Below are positions 12,778-23,469 of a stretch of DNA of 64,000 nucleotides, piece after piece. Location of the stretch: NCBI GenBank assembly GCA_028023455.1, contig JAQFVV010006448.1, forward strand, positions 1,269,431 through 1,333,430. The letters run 5' to 3'. A model generated the notes under the pieces. The model searched no databases, was not told the origin of the DNA, and saw only the letters and a program-made list of their open reading frames with translations. A program made the translations under genes and the position numbers. The stretch is from Epiperipatus broadwayi (Eukaryota; Onychophora; Udeonychophora; Euonychophora; Peripatidae). Position 1 is the first letter of the stretch. Every line of letters starts with the position of its first letter.

Positions 12778-12993
12778 ATGGATGGATTCTTAAAACCAAG
12801 TTATAAATTTTGTAATATTTCAAAAATGTTAACGTTGTTCATTGATATAGTTTGTATAGCGTATTACTACGAAAACTGCTTTAGTGCGTGTAAAATTAAT
12901 GAAAGGACATTGTGCGCAAAGTTAATGAATATAATGAAAAATAAAAATAAATATTATTCGTGTAAAAATAAATGGACAAAAAGATTTTTATGA
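12778..12993 (+). CDS. Possible small hypothetical protein (71 aa)
   Basis: The ATG sits in a good context (AACATGG) about 50 nt after the inferred splice acceptor at 12727. The 71 residues include a hydrophobic stretch at roughly residues 17-30 (MLTLFIDIVCIAYYY) followed by a Lys/Asn/Cys-containing tail with six cysteines overall. An AATAAA lies at 13073. No family was recognised. It could be a small membrane-anchored or secreted peptide, or a chance ORF. Its only support is the upstream promoter and splice-site arrangement. Confidence 0.2.
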   Translation: MDGFLKPSYKFCNISKMLTLFIDIVCIAYYYENCFSACKINERTLCAKLMNIMKNKNKYYSCKNKWTKRFL

Positions 12994-14100
12994 ATTACTT
13001 TCTTTAAGATGACCTGAGCAATTACTCTAGAAATAGTTAAAGATCAAAAATGTCATATATAAAATAATAATGAATAAAAGTAAAATTACCAAGGAAATTA
13101 CTTGCCTGAAGAAGAAGAAAAAGAAAATAGTTTACAGAGAAATAAATATAAAATATTGGATCCATGGAAAAAATGCAATTTGGTACCGTAATGATATAAA
13201 TATTTGTAGTTCTGATAGAAATAAAGATGCATCAACGCGCCGAGGTAATATTCGCCCGAACATTAAAAACTTCGTGGGATAACTAAATAAATATTTTAAT
13301 AATTTTGAATTAAACCTTGAAACTAAAGATCGTCTAAACATTTAACTAAATGAACTAATTTATTTTAAAACTTTAATAATCAGAAAGGAGAACATTCGGA
13401 TAAAAGAAGAAATATTAAATATTAAGGGACTAACCAAGATTTACCACCAGAAAATATGTGATTATGGTTTAAATTATTTTCTTTATTAATCTAAGTTAAA
13501 CATTGAGTTTAGATAGCAATAGGGAAACAAATACATTAATTTGCAATATAACATTATATAAAATAATGTTTTTTGATTTTGAATGTTTAAATAAAATTGT
13601 ATGTGTGTGGAAATTTTGTATGTTTGAGATGCTCGAGGGGAAAGGAACCTACTACGAACTCTAATAGGAAGGTAAAAGATTATTTTGGTACATTTTATGG
13701 TTATTGATAATATCATGTATGTTTTATTTATTTAGATCAGCTGTGAATCGAATGAATGTAATGCAAAATTTTATTGTTATAATTATTGTAAAACGCATTT
13801 TGAAAAAACAACACTCTAAAACACTTTGAGATGTAATTAGATTTTTTTAAAAAATATGCATACTATACTCATTTTATGTGTGATTAATATAGTTCAATAT
13901 AACCAATGGTTATGTCATATTTTCTGTTAATTTTTCCGATTGGGATATTTAAGTGTTATTTAATAAAACGTAGATGTCGAACCTACTGTGTTATAAAGCA
14001 AGGCAAATCGTTCTTATAGACTAGGGGAATGTTTTATATTAGTGAATTTTGTTTATTGTTTTAAAAGGTAGTTAGTTTTATCGATGTTGGATACAGTGAA
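12994..14100. other. Unassigned stretch
   Basis: A slightly less AT-rich, CpG-containing patch at 13070-13340 is open on both strands (70 and 69 codons). Neither product resembles a known family, so neither is called. The remainder shows nothing recognisable. Confidence 0.5.
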
Positions 14101-16270
14101 AATCTTGAGAGATAGTTAGGATAGTGACTTGGTAGTACATGGAGATTCGGAAACCAAGATGATGTATTAAAAAACTAGGATGCTACAGGGAATGGAATTA
14201 TAAGTAGTTTTTAGATGGTAATCAGCGTAGTTAACAAAGCCCTACGACTGTTACACATATTGTCATGGACAGTGTTATTTTATCTTTCTTGTGAATCTTA
14301 TTAGATGTTTGGTAAAGCTGAATAAATAGCTGCCACATCGTGCTTATCGTCAGGGTTATCAGACAAGGAATATTGGCCCTATCCACACTGTTCCATACAT
14401 TTTGAAGTATATATTTTGATGAGTTATTTATCTATCTTCCCAATATCCTATACATCTTTCGCTATCTTTATCTGTATTTCTTGCAACTACATCGTTATTT
14501 GATAAGTCTATTGAAAAGAAACAATAGATATTTTAGAATGGATGTCATGCTGTTATTTGAAATAAGAATAGTTGGGTATTAACAAAGAGTAGATTATGAT
14601 TATTGAAAGATGCATATATCCTAAGAAAGGAAAGAGTCAGAGAATTATTTTAAATTTAAGAAATGAACTATAATTTGATAAAATATACCCAAATAGAAAT
14701 ATACAAAAATATTAAAAAATGATTTAACATGATCTTATTGTTGATTATATTTAAAAATATAAGTATTGCATATTTAAAGAATATAATAACATTCGATGAT
14801 TATAATATATGTTAAACTAAAACAGGTGATAATTAAACTCATGTTATGTCATTATACATGAGTATGGCTTATGAATAAATGTATTAGAGTTTACGAGCAT
14901 TAGATAACAAACATAATAGGTATGAATAATATTTGAACAAGATGCAAAGTGACTTATATAGAGTTACAAAAGAATGTAAATTTTTTTAGAGGAAAAACCA
15001 TATTGATTATAAATTTATAATGTTTATAAATGATGTTTACCCACATATATAACTTAGAATACTGTAATTTTTAATATTAAACGGTAAAAAATAGTATTAC
15101 CCATATAATAGTTAAACTAAGTAATATAATAAACCTAATTAGAAATAAATAAATAAATTATAAAAGGTATAATAATTTTAATCAGCTATAAAAGAAATCT
15201 AAAAATGTTTAATTTAACTTTTGTAGTGTTAAAAGAAAGGAGGATATCCCTTGTAAATAAATGTAAATATATTTGTTTGTTTTATCTTAATTTTGATTGT
15301 TGTTAATAAAATTCTAAAATTTGTTATTAAAACTTGTGTCTGAGTTTTGTTTTCTCTACATCATTGCATGAATTCATCGGATATGTTTACCGTCATTAAA
15401 TTAAAGTATATAATTGTTTGCACAAAATATAAATAGAAAAGTATATTTAATCTTAATTATTTATTGATGTTTTGTAATTGAATAATTATAAAATTGCATT
15501 ACATTATTGGTCATAAATCCATTATTATAGTAATTTGCTAAATTATATGCTATTAGTTGCCACTTACTTCATTTATCAGATTATCTAAACACTGCCACTT
15601 ACTAATTATTTTATTATGTAAGGAAAAAGATAAACAAAGGGAGGATATTGAGTGATTAATTAATTTATTATGGTTATAAATTTGCGATAAAAGAAAAGCT
15701 ATACTAGTGGGATTAAACAATGAAGATTGTGATTATTATTCTTATTGTTTTATTATTAATCTAACTTCAGAGTAGTAAATTATGACACAAAATCCCTTAT
15801 CATATTTTGCTACTTTATTTTAATTTAACATTGAATAAATTTAAGAACCTGAGATTATTTTATCTGAGCTAGATAATTACTAATATTGTTAGGATAGATA
15901 AAAGATTAATACTTTAATTATTAAATGAGTTTAGTGATTGGAAGTTGCAGAAGTCATAAGAATACTATGTAGTTATTATATGTAACAGTAGTAAAAGGGG
16001 GGATAGTGTTCTTATGCCATTGAGGTGGTATTCTATGGAATATTATCTCAATGCAATCTACTTTGTCACCTTATTTCTACTTCTAATCTCATGAGTTATA
16101 GAATAGTTATTTGATTTAGTCTAAAACCGAACCTAAGTTAATTTTAAGCAACCTGAGCTAGCAAAGCATTTAATTGAATATCTCATTAATTATTAGAGCT
16201 AGAACCCGGGAAGGCGATTTTCACTATACTATATTATTTATTTTTGAGTGTAGTGGAGCTACACGAAGGA
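14100..16270. repeat. Segmental duplication copy 2
   Basis: Homologous to 9750-11890, with both blocks collinear: 14110-14430 matches 9755-10080, and about 15550-16110 matches about 11170-11720. The right end stops at the (TA)n beside the PLE at 16.28 kb, as copy 1 stops at a (TA)n. The copies are diverged with many indels. No gene is visible within. Confidence 0.7.
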
Positions 16271-16282
16271 GAGGTCATAATA

Positions 16283-17850
16283 TATATATATGTTAAAACG
16301 AAGATTTGCACGGGTTAAATATATAAAATACATATTTTGCGGGTTCATCCGTGTTAAAAACTTTTAATATCAATATACTGACGTTCAACTTGGTCACACA
16401 AGCCATCCACAGAGTTATAAAAAGGTAGAAAGACGGTTGTAGAGGCGCTACAATCACTGGTTTGAATAAAACATTAAAAATCCCACCAATAGCAAAAATG
16501 TTAAATTTAAGATGTTTTTAAAGAAATCTTTCAAATAGGAGGAAGTTTGCCATCACCGCTTTTGATCAATCTGGCCTTTTAAGTATCTCTGGCTTCTCGA
16601 TTTTGCATTGGTAGAGATTATCACATCTGGATATGTCCTGGTACTAGAAAAATCTATTTTATGACCTGAATCTATTGTATGGAGTGAGAGTGCTGATGAT
16701 GATGAGTGTTGTTTAACTGCATTAGCATGCTCATCTCTCCTAACCTGATGGCGATTACTCATACTATTAAGAAGCTTTAATTTTTTAATGAGATTTGATA
16801 GATGAGATTCAAGAGGGATTGAATCCTTAGGTTGTTATTATATTGTGATTTTTGATGGAGAAAATGTGTATCTATATTATGTTTATATGTGATATTCTGT
16901 AGTTCCTTTTAATATGGACAAATCTAATTGTCTCTTAAATATATTTTGTATAAATATTAGAAGTTTTTGTTTATGGCTCTATCTCGGAGTAATATGTTTA
17001 TTTGTTTAAATTGTTTAGAATATCATCTTTAAAATCTCATTTGTAGATATATGTTTTGTTATAATGGAAAAATAATTAGATGATTTTTTTTAATTTAAAT
17101 AATATTTATTAAATTTAAATGAGAAGAATCTGATGAAACTCCTTTTCTTATGTTCTAGTCAGACAAATATTTATCTTTTTCTATTTAAAGGTAATATATT
17201 TACATTTCCATTCTCTCATCCAATAGATATTTTGTAGAAACTCTTTTAAATAGATAATTTCAGCTTTAGATGTCTGAAGAAGAAATAAATATATTAATAG
17301 TGTTTTATTAGAAATAGTTATAATTAAATTTATAAAAAAGTTATTAAAAGAAAATAGAAAATAGGAAAAAAAGATGTAAGTCAGCTATTAGGATTTGTGT
17401 TCCATATGTAAAAGGAACTACAACAGTATCGGTATATTAAAGTATAATATAGATAAGATTTTCTGCTATAAAGATAGAATATAATAAATAAGGATTAATC
17501 TCTTGAATCTCATGGTGTCTATCAAATCTATTAAAAATTTAATTCTTAATAGTATGTAATCTGATAGTGTTAGGAGGATGTGTAATGATTAAAAATATAT
17601 CATAACTCTCCTATACTATAGATTCAGGTATAAAATAGATTTTCTATTAAGGATCATATAGATGTGATAATCTCTAAATGAAATAGAGAAGATTGAAATA
17701 TTAAAAGGAGATTGTATAGAGATGATAGTGAAACTTCTCTATTTGGAAGATTTTTTAAAAAATTCTTAAATTTAAATTTTTGTTATTGGTGGGTTTTTAT
17801 GTTTTATTAAAAGTGATTGTAGCTCTAAGTTTTTTTTTATATTGGTGTGG
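16283..17850. mobile_element. Penelope-like element locus 2, head-to-head inverted fragments
   Basis: From 16283 to about 16915 the sequence runs on the minus strand: terminal repeat with TTTTGCGGGTTCATCCGTGT, then the endonuclease, then its upstream linker. From about 16915 to 17830 it runs on the plus strand: RT palm blocks (TAAATATATTTTGTATA at 16936, a TGTATCTCGG-like LGSPIS block near 16980, and a decayed IDD block near 17050), then the linker and endonuclease region. Both halves align with the better-preserved copy at 20.6-22.3 kb. Decay is mainly by short deletions, so no long ORF survives. The inverted 5'-to-5' junction resembles template-switched PLE insertions. Confidence 0.75.
16553..16762 (-). 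pseudogene. PLE GIY-YIG endonuclease fragment
   Basis: The 69-codon frame reads through the C-terminal endonuclease with VRRDEHANAVKQHSSSSALS and SLHTIDSGHKIDF, nearly identical to 20758-21084. The GIY and YIG half-motifs upstream are broken by deletions. The domain nicks DNA for target-primed reverse transcription in active PLEs; this copy cannot function. Confidence 0.8.
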
Positions 17851-17909
17851 TAGGTATATTGTATAATGATAAAATATGTATTTTATATATATATATATAT
17901 ATATATTAA

Positions 17910-19740
17910 CAGATTGAAAATATAGTTCAATTGTTGGTCATCATAGTCTATTTTATGCCCCACAGATATGGTCAGCATTTGTAAGGATATAAAATGAAGA
18001 CAATGACAATGGAACATCATCACCCTATAAGTAGAAATATGTCCTGTTAAACAAATCATTTATAACAGAATGAAAATGATGGTAAAGGTGAAAGATAAAC
18101 TTCTGTATGACACAATTTGAATAAAATAAACCTAGCATAAATGTTGATTACTATTTATAACTAAATAAAAATGATTCATGAGTGGATAAAAATAATGATT
18201 TTAATATGCCTTATGAATTTAGAAGTCACTTATAACAAAATTAAAAGGATAAGAATAAGAAGTGAAAACTTTAGTATAATTAGCTCATTTAAAACACTAA
18301 ATGCAACAAAGTAAAGCATAAACCAATAGTTTTTTTTTTATTATTTTTTTATTTCAAAGCATTGATTGGGAAGTGACACCAGGCTGGCTGCTCAGAAGGC
18401 AGCTATGCACTAATCATAACTAAATAAAATAAAAATAATGTTAATAAAATTGAAAATAAAGACAATACTAATGAAGCAATAATTTTTCCAAAGCAGTAAT
18501 ATGACCTCATCCGATAAAACAACCGTAATGTAATAAAATACTTAATGATGATAAAAGGCTTTTTTAACTTACAAATTTGTGTTTTTGATGCATTATTTGT
18601 AATTCTATTTTTATTTAAATTAGTGTAAAATTTTCTAATTGTTCTTTTTTTGCATCATCCAATAATATCTGAAACTTGTAAGATCATTGATATAAACATG
18701 GGATATTGTTTTTTTTCTATCCCCTCATATTTACATAAATTCATGTTTTTGTACAAGAAGCATTTTATCTTTAAAATAATGTTTTAATGAACTCTTTATT
18801 TAAGATGAATAGTTTCTCATTTCTATGGTTTTTAAAGTTCATTTTGAAATTGGGCTCCTAATTGCTTTTTTTTGTGGGATGTAAAAGTCCAAAAAATTAA
18901 TGACATGATTTTATCTTCCATTCTATGTTTCCATTACAGTGATAATGTATTTTCAAGATCCATGTGAATATTGTTAATATGTTTATCAAAAGAACATATA
19001 AAATATCATCAATATATGTATGTTTTATTAGACAAAGGATCCAAATATTCAGTTATAATGTTATTCTCAAATTTTGAGTGTGATTCTGCAAGTAGTTAAA
19101 GTTAGTGAAATTCCCATAGTTCATCCACTTTCTATTTCATCACATTGGTTAGTGCTACTATATACTTGCCAATCCATTGTAATACTTTCATTATAAAATC
19201 CTTTTTTATTTAAATTATAGTTAATTTGCTTCAAATCATCCTGAAATTATATTAATGGAAAAATCTTGAAGCAAAAAGCTACAAAGTTCTTTTATATATA
19301 ATGAAGATAAATTGTTATTTTTTATTAATTTTTATTTCTCTTATTTTTTATGCATTTAAAGAAAATATATTATTATATAGTTTCTGAAATCAATATTCTC
19401 AATTAACCATTTTGCTTTTTTACAGCTTTTATAGTAGTATGTCTTACTAAATTCTATCATGAATCTAAGCAGCTGGCTGTCTTGAAAGAAACTTATAACT
19501 TCTATATGCTTTATTACAGTATCTGCTCAAAACTGTGGAAACAAATTTATCTTTGGCATATTTTGGTTATAAGTGTTTGTATTTTTAAATTGTTGATGAT
19601 TTGAAGGTTCATTTTCTTAATAAAATTGTTATTATTCCACAACTCTAGCCTGTTACTCTTGTCTTCCTTGATGCAAATAATGTTCTTTTTTAAGTATTCA
19701 ACGATTGCATTTATATTTTGAGACTATCCTTCATTAAATT
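17910..19740. other. Mostly unassigned, with an old RT remnant
   Basis: Apart from the RT remnant near 18.83-19.08 kb, no feature was recognised. The (TA)n tract at 17888-17906 separates this stretch from PLE locus 2. Confidence 0.5.
18830..19080 (-). pseudogene. Old Penelope-like reverse transcriptase remnant
   Basis: On the minus strand, frame-hopping translation gives YIDDILYVL (catalytic IDD box near 19005), then DKHINNIHMDLENTL, then INFLDFYIP near 18890. The order YxDD, INxIH, NFLD is typical of PLE palm/thumb segments. Sequence identity with the other PLE copies here is low, so this is a second, older lineage. It is fragmented by frameshifts. A different RT class cannot be excluded. 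Confidence 0.45.
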
Positions 19741-19756
19741 TTGCTCTATGAACTAC

Positions 19757-19772
19757 TTGTAACAATTTTGTC

Positions 19773-19809
<37 letters not shown>

Positions 19810-19833
19810 TTTTCTGATTGTAACAATTTTGTC

Positions 19834-19868
<35 letters not shown>

Positions 19869-19877
19869 TTTTCTGAT
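19757..19877. repeat. 61-bp tandem duplication containing (TA)n
   Basis: TTGTAACAATTTTGTCAT, a (TA)15-like tract and TCCTTTTCTGA occur twice head to tail with a period of 61 bp and almost no differences, indicating a recent duplication. Confidence 0.9.
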
Positions 19878-20669
19878 GAATTCTCGAATTTACTTTCAAT
19901 GTCAAAATAATTTCCTTGCTTGAGTGCTTTCAAATTTCACCACGAAACTTCAAGCCAAGTTTTAATGTGCTGTTGATCGGTTCCATGTTTAGAATCATTA
20001 TTAAATTTACCTAATCATCTGCTGTTTTCCATGTTTAGGTGCTTCTAAATTTTACCAATAAATCTTGAGCCATGGTTAGATGTATATACCATTTCTGGCT
20101 TTGCTTTGCCTCACTAAGTAAGCAACAATAAACTTGAAAAAAAAATTGTATATGATGGCCAAGTATAATTTTATGAATAGAAATCAGTAATCCAAAATAA
20201 TTTCTAAAAGATTTATATGGCAAGAAAATTGAGTTATTATCTGTATTATTAAAGTAAGAAATTAATGAACAACAGATTAGGATGAAATTGTAAAAGTTAC
20301 TACTAAAACAAAATCTGAAAAATGTAGAAATTGATTTAATTTCATTAGAAATAATTAAATCAAAGTTGTGTTTAATTGAAATAAACTATTAAATTACTTT
20401 TTCTCTTGTTTTTAAATAAAATATTCGACTTCACTAATAAAAAATTAAATAAGCAGAAAATAGTTTTTCAGAAATATATTAATATATTTATATATTTACA
20501 TGTGTGCGTGTGCTGGTATGTATAATGAAATTAATCTTGGAAAATTTTCTTTAAATAAATACCCTGTATTAAAATATAAAGTTTATATATGTATATTATA
20601 TATTAATTTTTAAACAGATAATATATATATAATACATATTTTGCGGGTTCATCCGTGTTAAAAACTTTT

Positions 20670-20725
20670 AATATTAATATACTGACGTTTCGACTTGGTC
20701 ACACAAGCCATCCACAGAGTTATAA
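20670..20725 (-). other. Decayed hammerhead-like motif in PLE terminal repeat
   Basis: In element sense, CUGUGGAU is followed by a 6-bp stem GGCUUG/CAAGUC with loop UGUGAC, then GAAACGUC. This matches the minimal PLE hammerhead layout (CUGAUGA, stem II, GAAAC, UH). The first core strand is altered and no stem III loop remains. The same block in locus 2 (about 16380-16415) has additionally lost part of GAAAC. Confidence 0.5.
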
Positions 20726-20757
20726 AAGGTAGAAAAACGGTTGTAGAGGCGCTACAA

Positions 20758-21084
20758 TCACTGATTTGAATAAAATGTTAAAATTCCACCAATAGCAAAA
20801 AATGTTAAATTTAGGAATGTTTTTTTAAAAAAATCTTTCCAAATAGGAGAAAGTTTGCACTTATCACCTCGTTTATTGATACAATCTGGCATTTTAAGTA
20901 TCTCAATGGCTTCTCTAATTTTGCATTGGTAGAGATTATCACATCTGGATATGATCCTGGTACTAGAAAAATCAATTTTATGACCTGAATCTATAGTATG
21001 GAGTGAGAGTGCTGCTGATGATGAGTGTTGTTTAACTGCATTAGCATGCTCATCTCTCCTAACACTGATGTGATGATTACTCAT
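20758..21084 (-). pseudogene. PLE endonuclease C-terminus
   Basis: A 108-codon open frame covers the end of the GIY-YIG domain from just after the YIG half: MSNHHISVRRDEH with the conserved arginine, a HANAVKQHSSSAALSLH block, and a C-terminal tail ending FYSNQ. The real domain begins upstream at about 21130, where GVY and SYIG are readable in the same frame, so the listed methionine is internal. The stop at 20758 is probably the true polyprotein end. The full ORF is broken upstream. Confidence 0.85.
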
Positions 21085-21316
21085 ACCTATGTAAGAAGCT
21101 TTACAATTTTTACATGAGATTTGATAGACACCATGAGATTCAAGAGGGATTGAATCCTTAGGCTTGGTTATTATATTGCTGATCTTTTGATGAGCAGAAA
21201 ATGCTGTATCTATATTATAGGGTTTTAATATATGTCTGATACTGTCTGTAGTTCCTTTTACATATGGAACACAAATCCTAATAGCTGATTTATCATCTTT
21301 TTGTTTCCTATTTTGT

Positions 21317-21667
21317 CTATTTTGGGCTTGAAATAAGGCTTTTTTTTATAAATTTGTAATTATAACTATTTGCTAATAAAACACTATTAATATGATTTAT
21401 TTCTTCTTTCAGATGTGTCTCATCTGAAAGGTTAATTGCTCTATTTAAAAGAGTTTTGGCTACAGAAACTATCTGAGTTGGGTGATGATGAGAATGGAAA
21501 TTCAAATATCTGTCTGTGTGTGTATCCTTTCTGTAAATAGAAAAAGATAAACTATTTGGTGTTCTGGTGACTAGAACATCAAGAAAAGGGAGTTTTCCAT
21601 CAGACTCTGTCTCCATTGTAAATTTAATATGAGGATGCATATTATTTAAATGTAAGAAAAAAATCAT
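21317..21667 (-). pseudogene. PLE connector segment between RT and EN
   Basis: A 116-codon frame continues the RT after a frameshift in a poly-T run near 21655. It includes HPHIKFTMETESDGKLPFLD (the RT thumb-edge FLDV box), HTDRYLNFHSHHHPTQI and SVAKTLLNRAINL. It overlaps the previous RT fragment by 26 bp in a different frame, so one nucleotide slip separated them. Confidence 0.85.
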
Positions 21668-21977
21668 CTAATTTATTTTTTCCATGTTGCCATATGACAA
21701 AAGTGTCATCTATGTGTCTGAGCCAAATGAGAGGTTTTAAAGATGATGATTCTAATGCACGAGTTTCTATATATTCCATGAATAAATCAGCTATTACTCC
21801 TGAGATAGGTGAGCCCAGAGGAGTACCAAAAATTTGTCTGTAATGCTGTCCATTGTACACAAAATATGTATTTAAGAGACAATGTTTAATTAAAGCAATA
21901 ATATGGTCTGGTAAATTGCAACATTGTGAGATTATATTTAAAGCTTCATCAATTGTAATGTTTGTAAACAAAGACAT
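21642..21977 (-). pseudogene. PLE reverse transcriptase palm fragment
   Basis: A 111-codon frame with RT motifs in order: SLFTNITIDEAL (N-terminal palm), HCLLNTYFVYNG, FGTPLGSPISGVIADLFM and WLRHIDDTFVIW with the two catalytic aspartates. It would polymerise cDNA from a nicked target in an intact element. The frame opens upstream of its listed methionine (SFDVM...). It is interrupted downstream by a homopolymer frameshift. Confidence 0.9.
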
Positions 21978-22121
21978 GACATCAAAACTGACCAGAATGT
22001 CATTAGCATTAATTTTTAAACTTTTTAAAACAGAAATAAAATGAAGAGAGTTTTTAATATATGATTTAATAGATGGGATTGTAAGTTTAATGAAATCTGA
22101 TAAGTATCTGGCTAAAATATG

Positions 22122-22249
22122 AGTTGGAGAACCTATTCCACTTACTACTGGACAAAGGGGGGTATCTGGTTTGTGAATTTTTGGAAGTTGGAGAACCTAT
22201 TCCACTTACTACTGGACAAAGGGGGGTATCTGGTTTGTGAATTTTTGGA
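22122..22249. repeat. 64-bp tandem duplication inside PLE RT
   Basis: The segment starting AGTTGGAGAACCTATTCCAC is repeated exactly at 22186. A 64-bp insertion is not a multiple of three and destroys the RT frame. The two copies are essentially identical, so the event is recent. Confidence 0.9.
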
Positions 22250-22336
22250 AATCCATAAAATGTTGGACAGACACAAGATTTTTCACGAGGGATTATTTTA
22301 TTTTTTATCTCTGTTTCAATATATTAATAATAGCTT

Positions 22337-22700
22337 TTGTTGTTATTTCATAAGAATAATATTTCAAAGAAAGAAAGACAAGCATTAAATAATATAAAAT
22401 CGGACAAATCAATTGTTGTACTTCCAGCTGATAAAGGTAATGCCACAGTTGTAATGGATTGTGACATTTACCATAATAAAATTTTAGATCTGCTTAATGA
22501 TAAAACTTTTAAACTATCAAAAAGAGATCATACTATGTATTTGGAAAAAACAACAGAAGCTATTATTAATAAATCACCTATTGAAATAGAGATAAAAAAT
22601 AAAATAATCCCTCGTGAAAAATATATAACCAAATACTGCAGATTTATTGATGTGTCAAACTTACTGCCCTCACAATTTTGAAACATAATGGAAGTGCATT
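22337..22700 (+). pseudogene. PLE N-terminal RT fragment in opposite orientation
   Basis: A 114-codon plus-strand frame has SIVVLPADKGNATVVMD, the first RT block of PLEs, then EKTTEAIINKSPI and IIPREKY. The same TTEAII...NKIIPRE region reappears on the minus strand at about 22345-22275, so the two fragments overlap by about 75 bp in inverted orientation. Together they form a head-to-head pair in which this copy supplies the N-terminus and the minus copy supplies the rest. Confidence 0.85.
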
Positions 22701-22739
22701 ATCCAATTAAATAAAAATATTTCTGTAGTGTAATGTTTC

Positions 22740-23300
22740 ATTACAGCACTCTCATGCCATACATGTTTTTGGAGAGTCATATATCTGTTTTTACATGGCT
22801 CTGACTACATGTTTATAATTACACCTCTCTACAAGTTATTAAAAGTGGATATAGATTAAACTCTATCATATCATGCATGAGATGATGCAATAAATATTTC
22901 CCTCCAGAAATATTATTCATTAAGTGGATAATCTCTATTCTAATGATTGACTAATAAAAATTCTTGATATTATTCAATTAAGTATTTTGTATTAAAGTTG
23001 TGAGTACAGTAACATTTTCACATTAATTAAACTGTAATAATTGGCTATATATGTATATAGTGAACAATGATAAATGTATGTGTAAGAGATTGTGATCTGT
23101 ACCAACTGATGACTGTTGGTTTAGCACAAATGCATAACCTGGGAATTATACATATTTTTCACTTGTCTTTGGTCATATGTTTTTGATGATACCTCTCCAT
23201 AAGATGTTAAAAGTGGTTATAAACTGGTTCCTGTCTTGTATAAGAGTGGTGTAATGAAAATAACACTACAAAATATTATTCATTAAGGGAAGCTTTATTT
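22740..23300. repeat. Diverged tandem repeat, period ~363 bp
   Basis: 22795-22925 and 23165-23290 align: CATGTTTATAATTACACCTC against a diverged counterpart, TTAAAAGTGG, and AAATATTATTCATTAAG at 22907 and 23270. The period is similar to the retrozyme units elsewhere in the window. No hammerhead core with GAAA was found, so the class is unknown. Confidence 0.6.
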
Positions 23301-23469
23301 TTAATTACAATAGCCTGACAGACTTATTGTCACCCTTATCCAGTAGCAAATAATATTGATTGTTTACTAGCCTAATTAAAGAATATATTAATTAAATAAA
23401 TTATAAATGTACAACTCCACAGACAAGTTTTGTCATATAAACATCTATATATATATATATATATATAAC

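Larger units (their letters stand above)
20625..22345 (-). mobile_element. Penelope-like element locus 3, best-preserved copy
   Basis: Reading on the minus strand from 22345 down are the RT finger/palm blocks (FYGFPKIHKP near 22255, SFDVMSLFTNI near 21985, GTPLGSPISGVIADLF near 21825, RHIDDTFVIW near 21715), the connector (HHHPTQIVSVAKTL) and the GIY-YIG endonuclease (GVYQIS, CKNC, SYIG near 21085-21130; VRRDEH). A terminal repeat with a decayed hammerhead follows at 20635-20757 and ends in AT-repeat sequence. The EN carries the CxxC insertion between the GIY and YIG halves that marks PLEs. The ORF is split by frameshifts at homopolymers near 21655 and 21330 and by a 64-bp tandem duplication at 22122-22249. 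The N-terminal RT region is absent on this strand. Confidence 0.9.

Noticed and set aside
13070-13341. Overlapping 70- and 69-codon frames as coding sequence
   Set aside because: No family match was recognised on either strand; only mild CpG content distinguishes the region.
23101-23150. CUGAUGA in the 23.1-kb tandem repeat as a hammerhead
   Set aside because: No GAAA strand, no closing stem I partner and no UH site follow.
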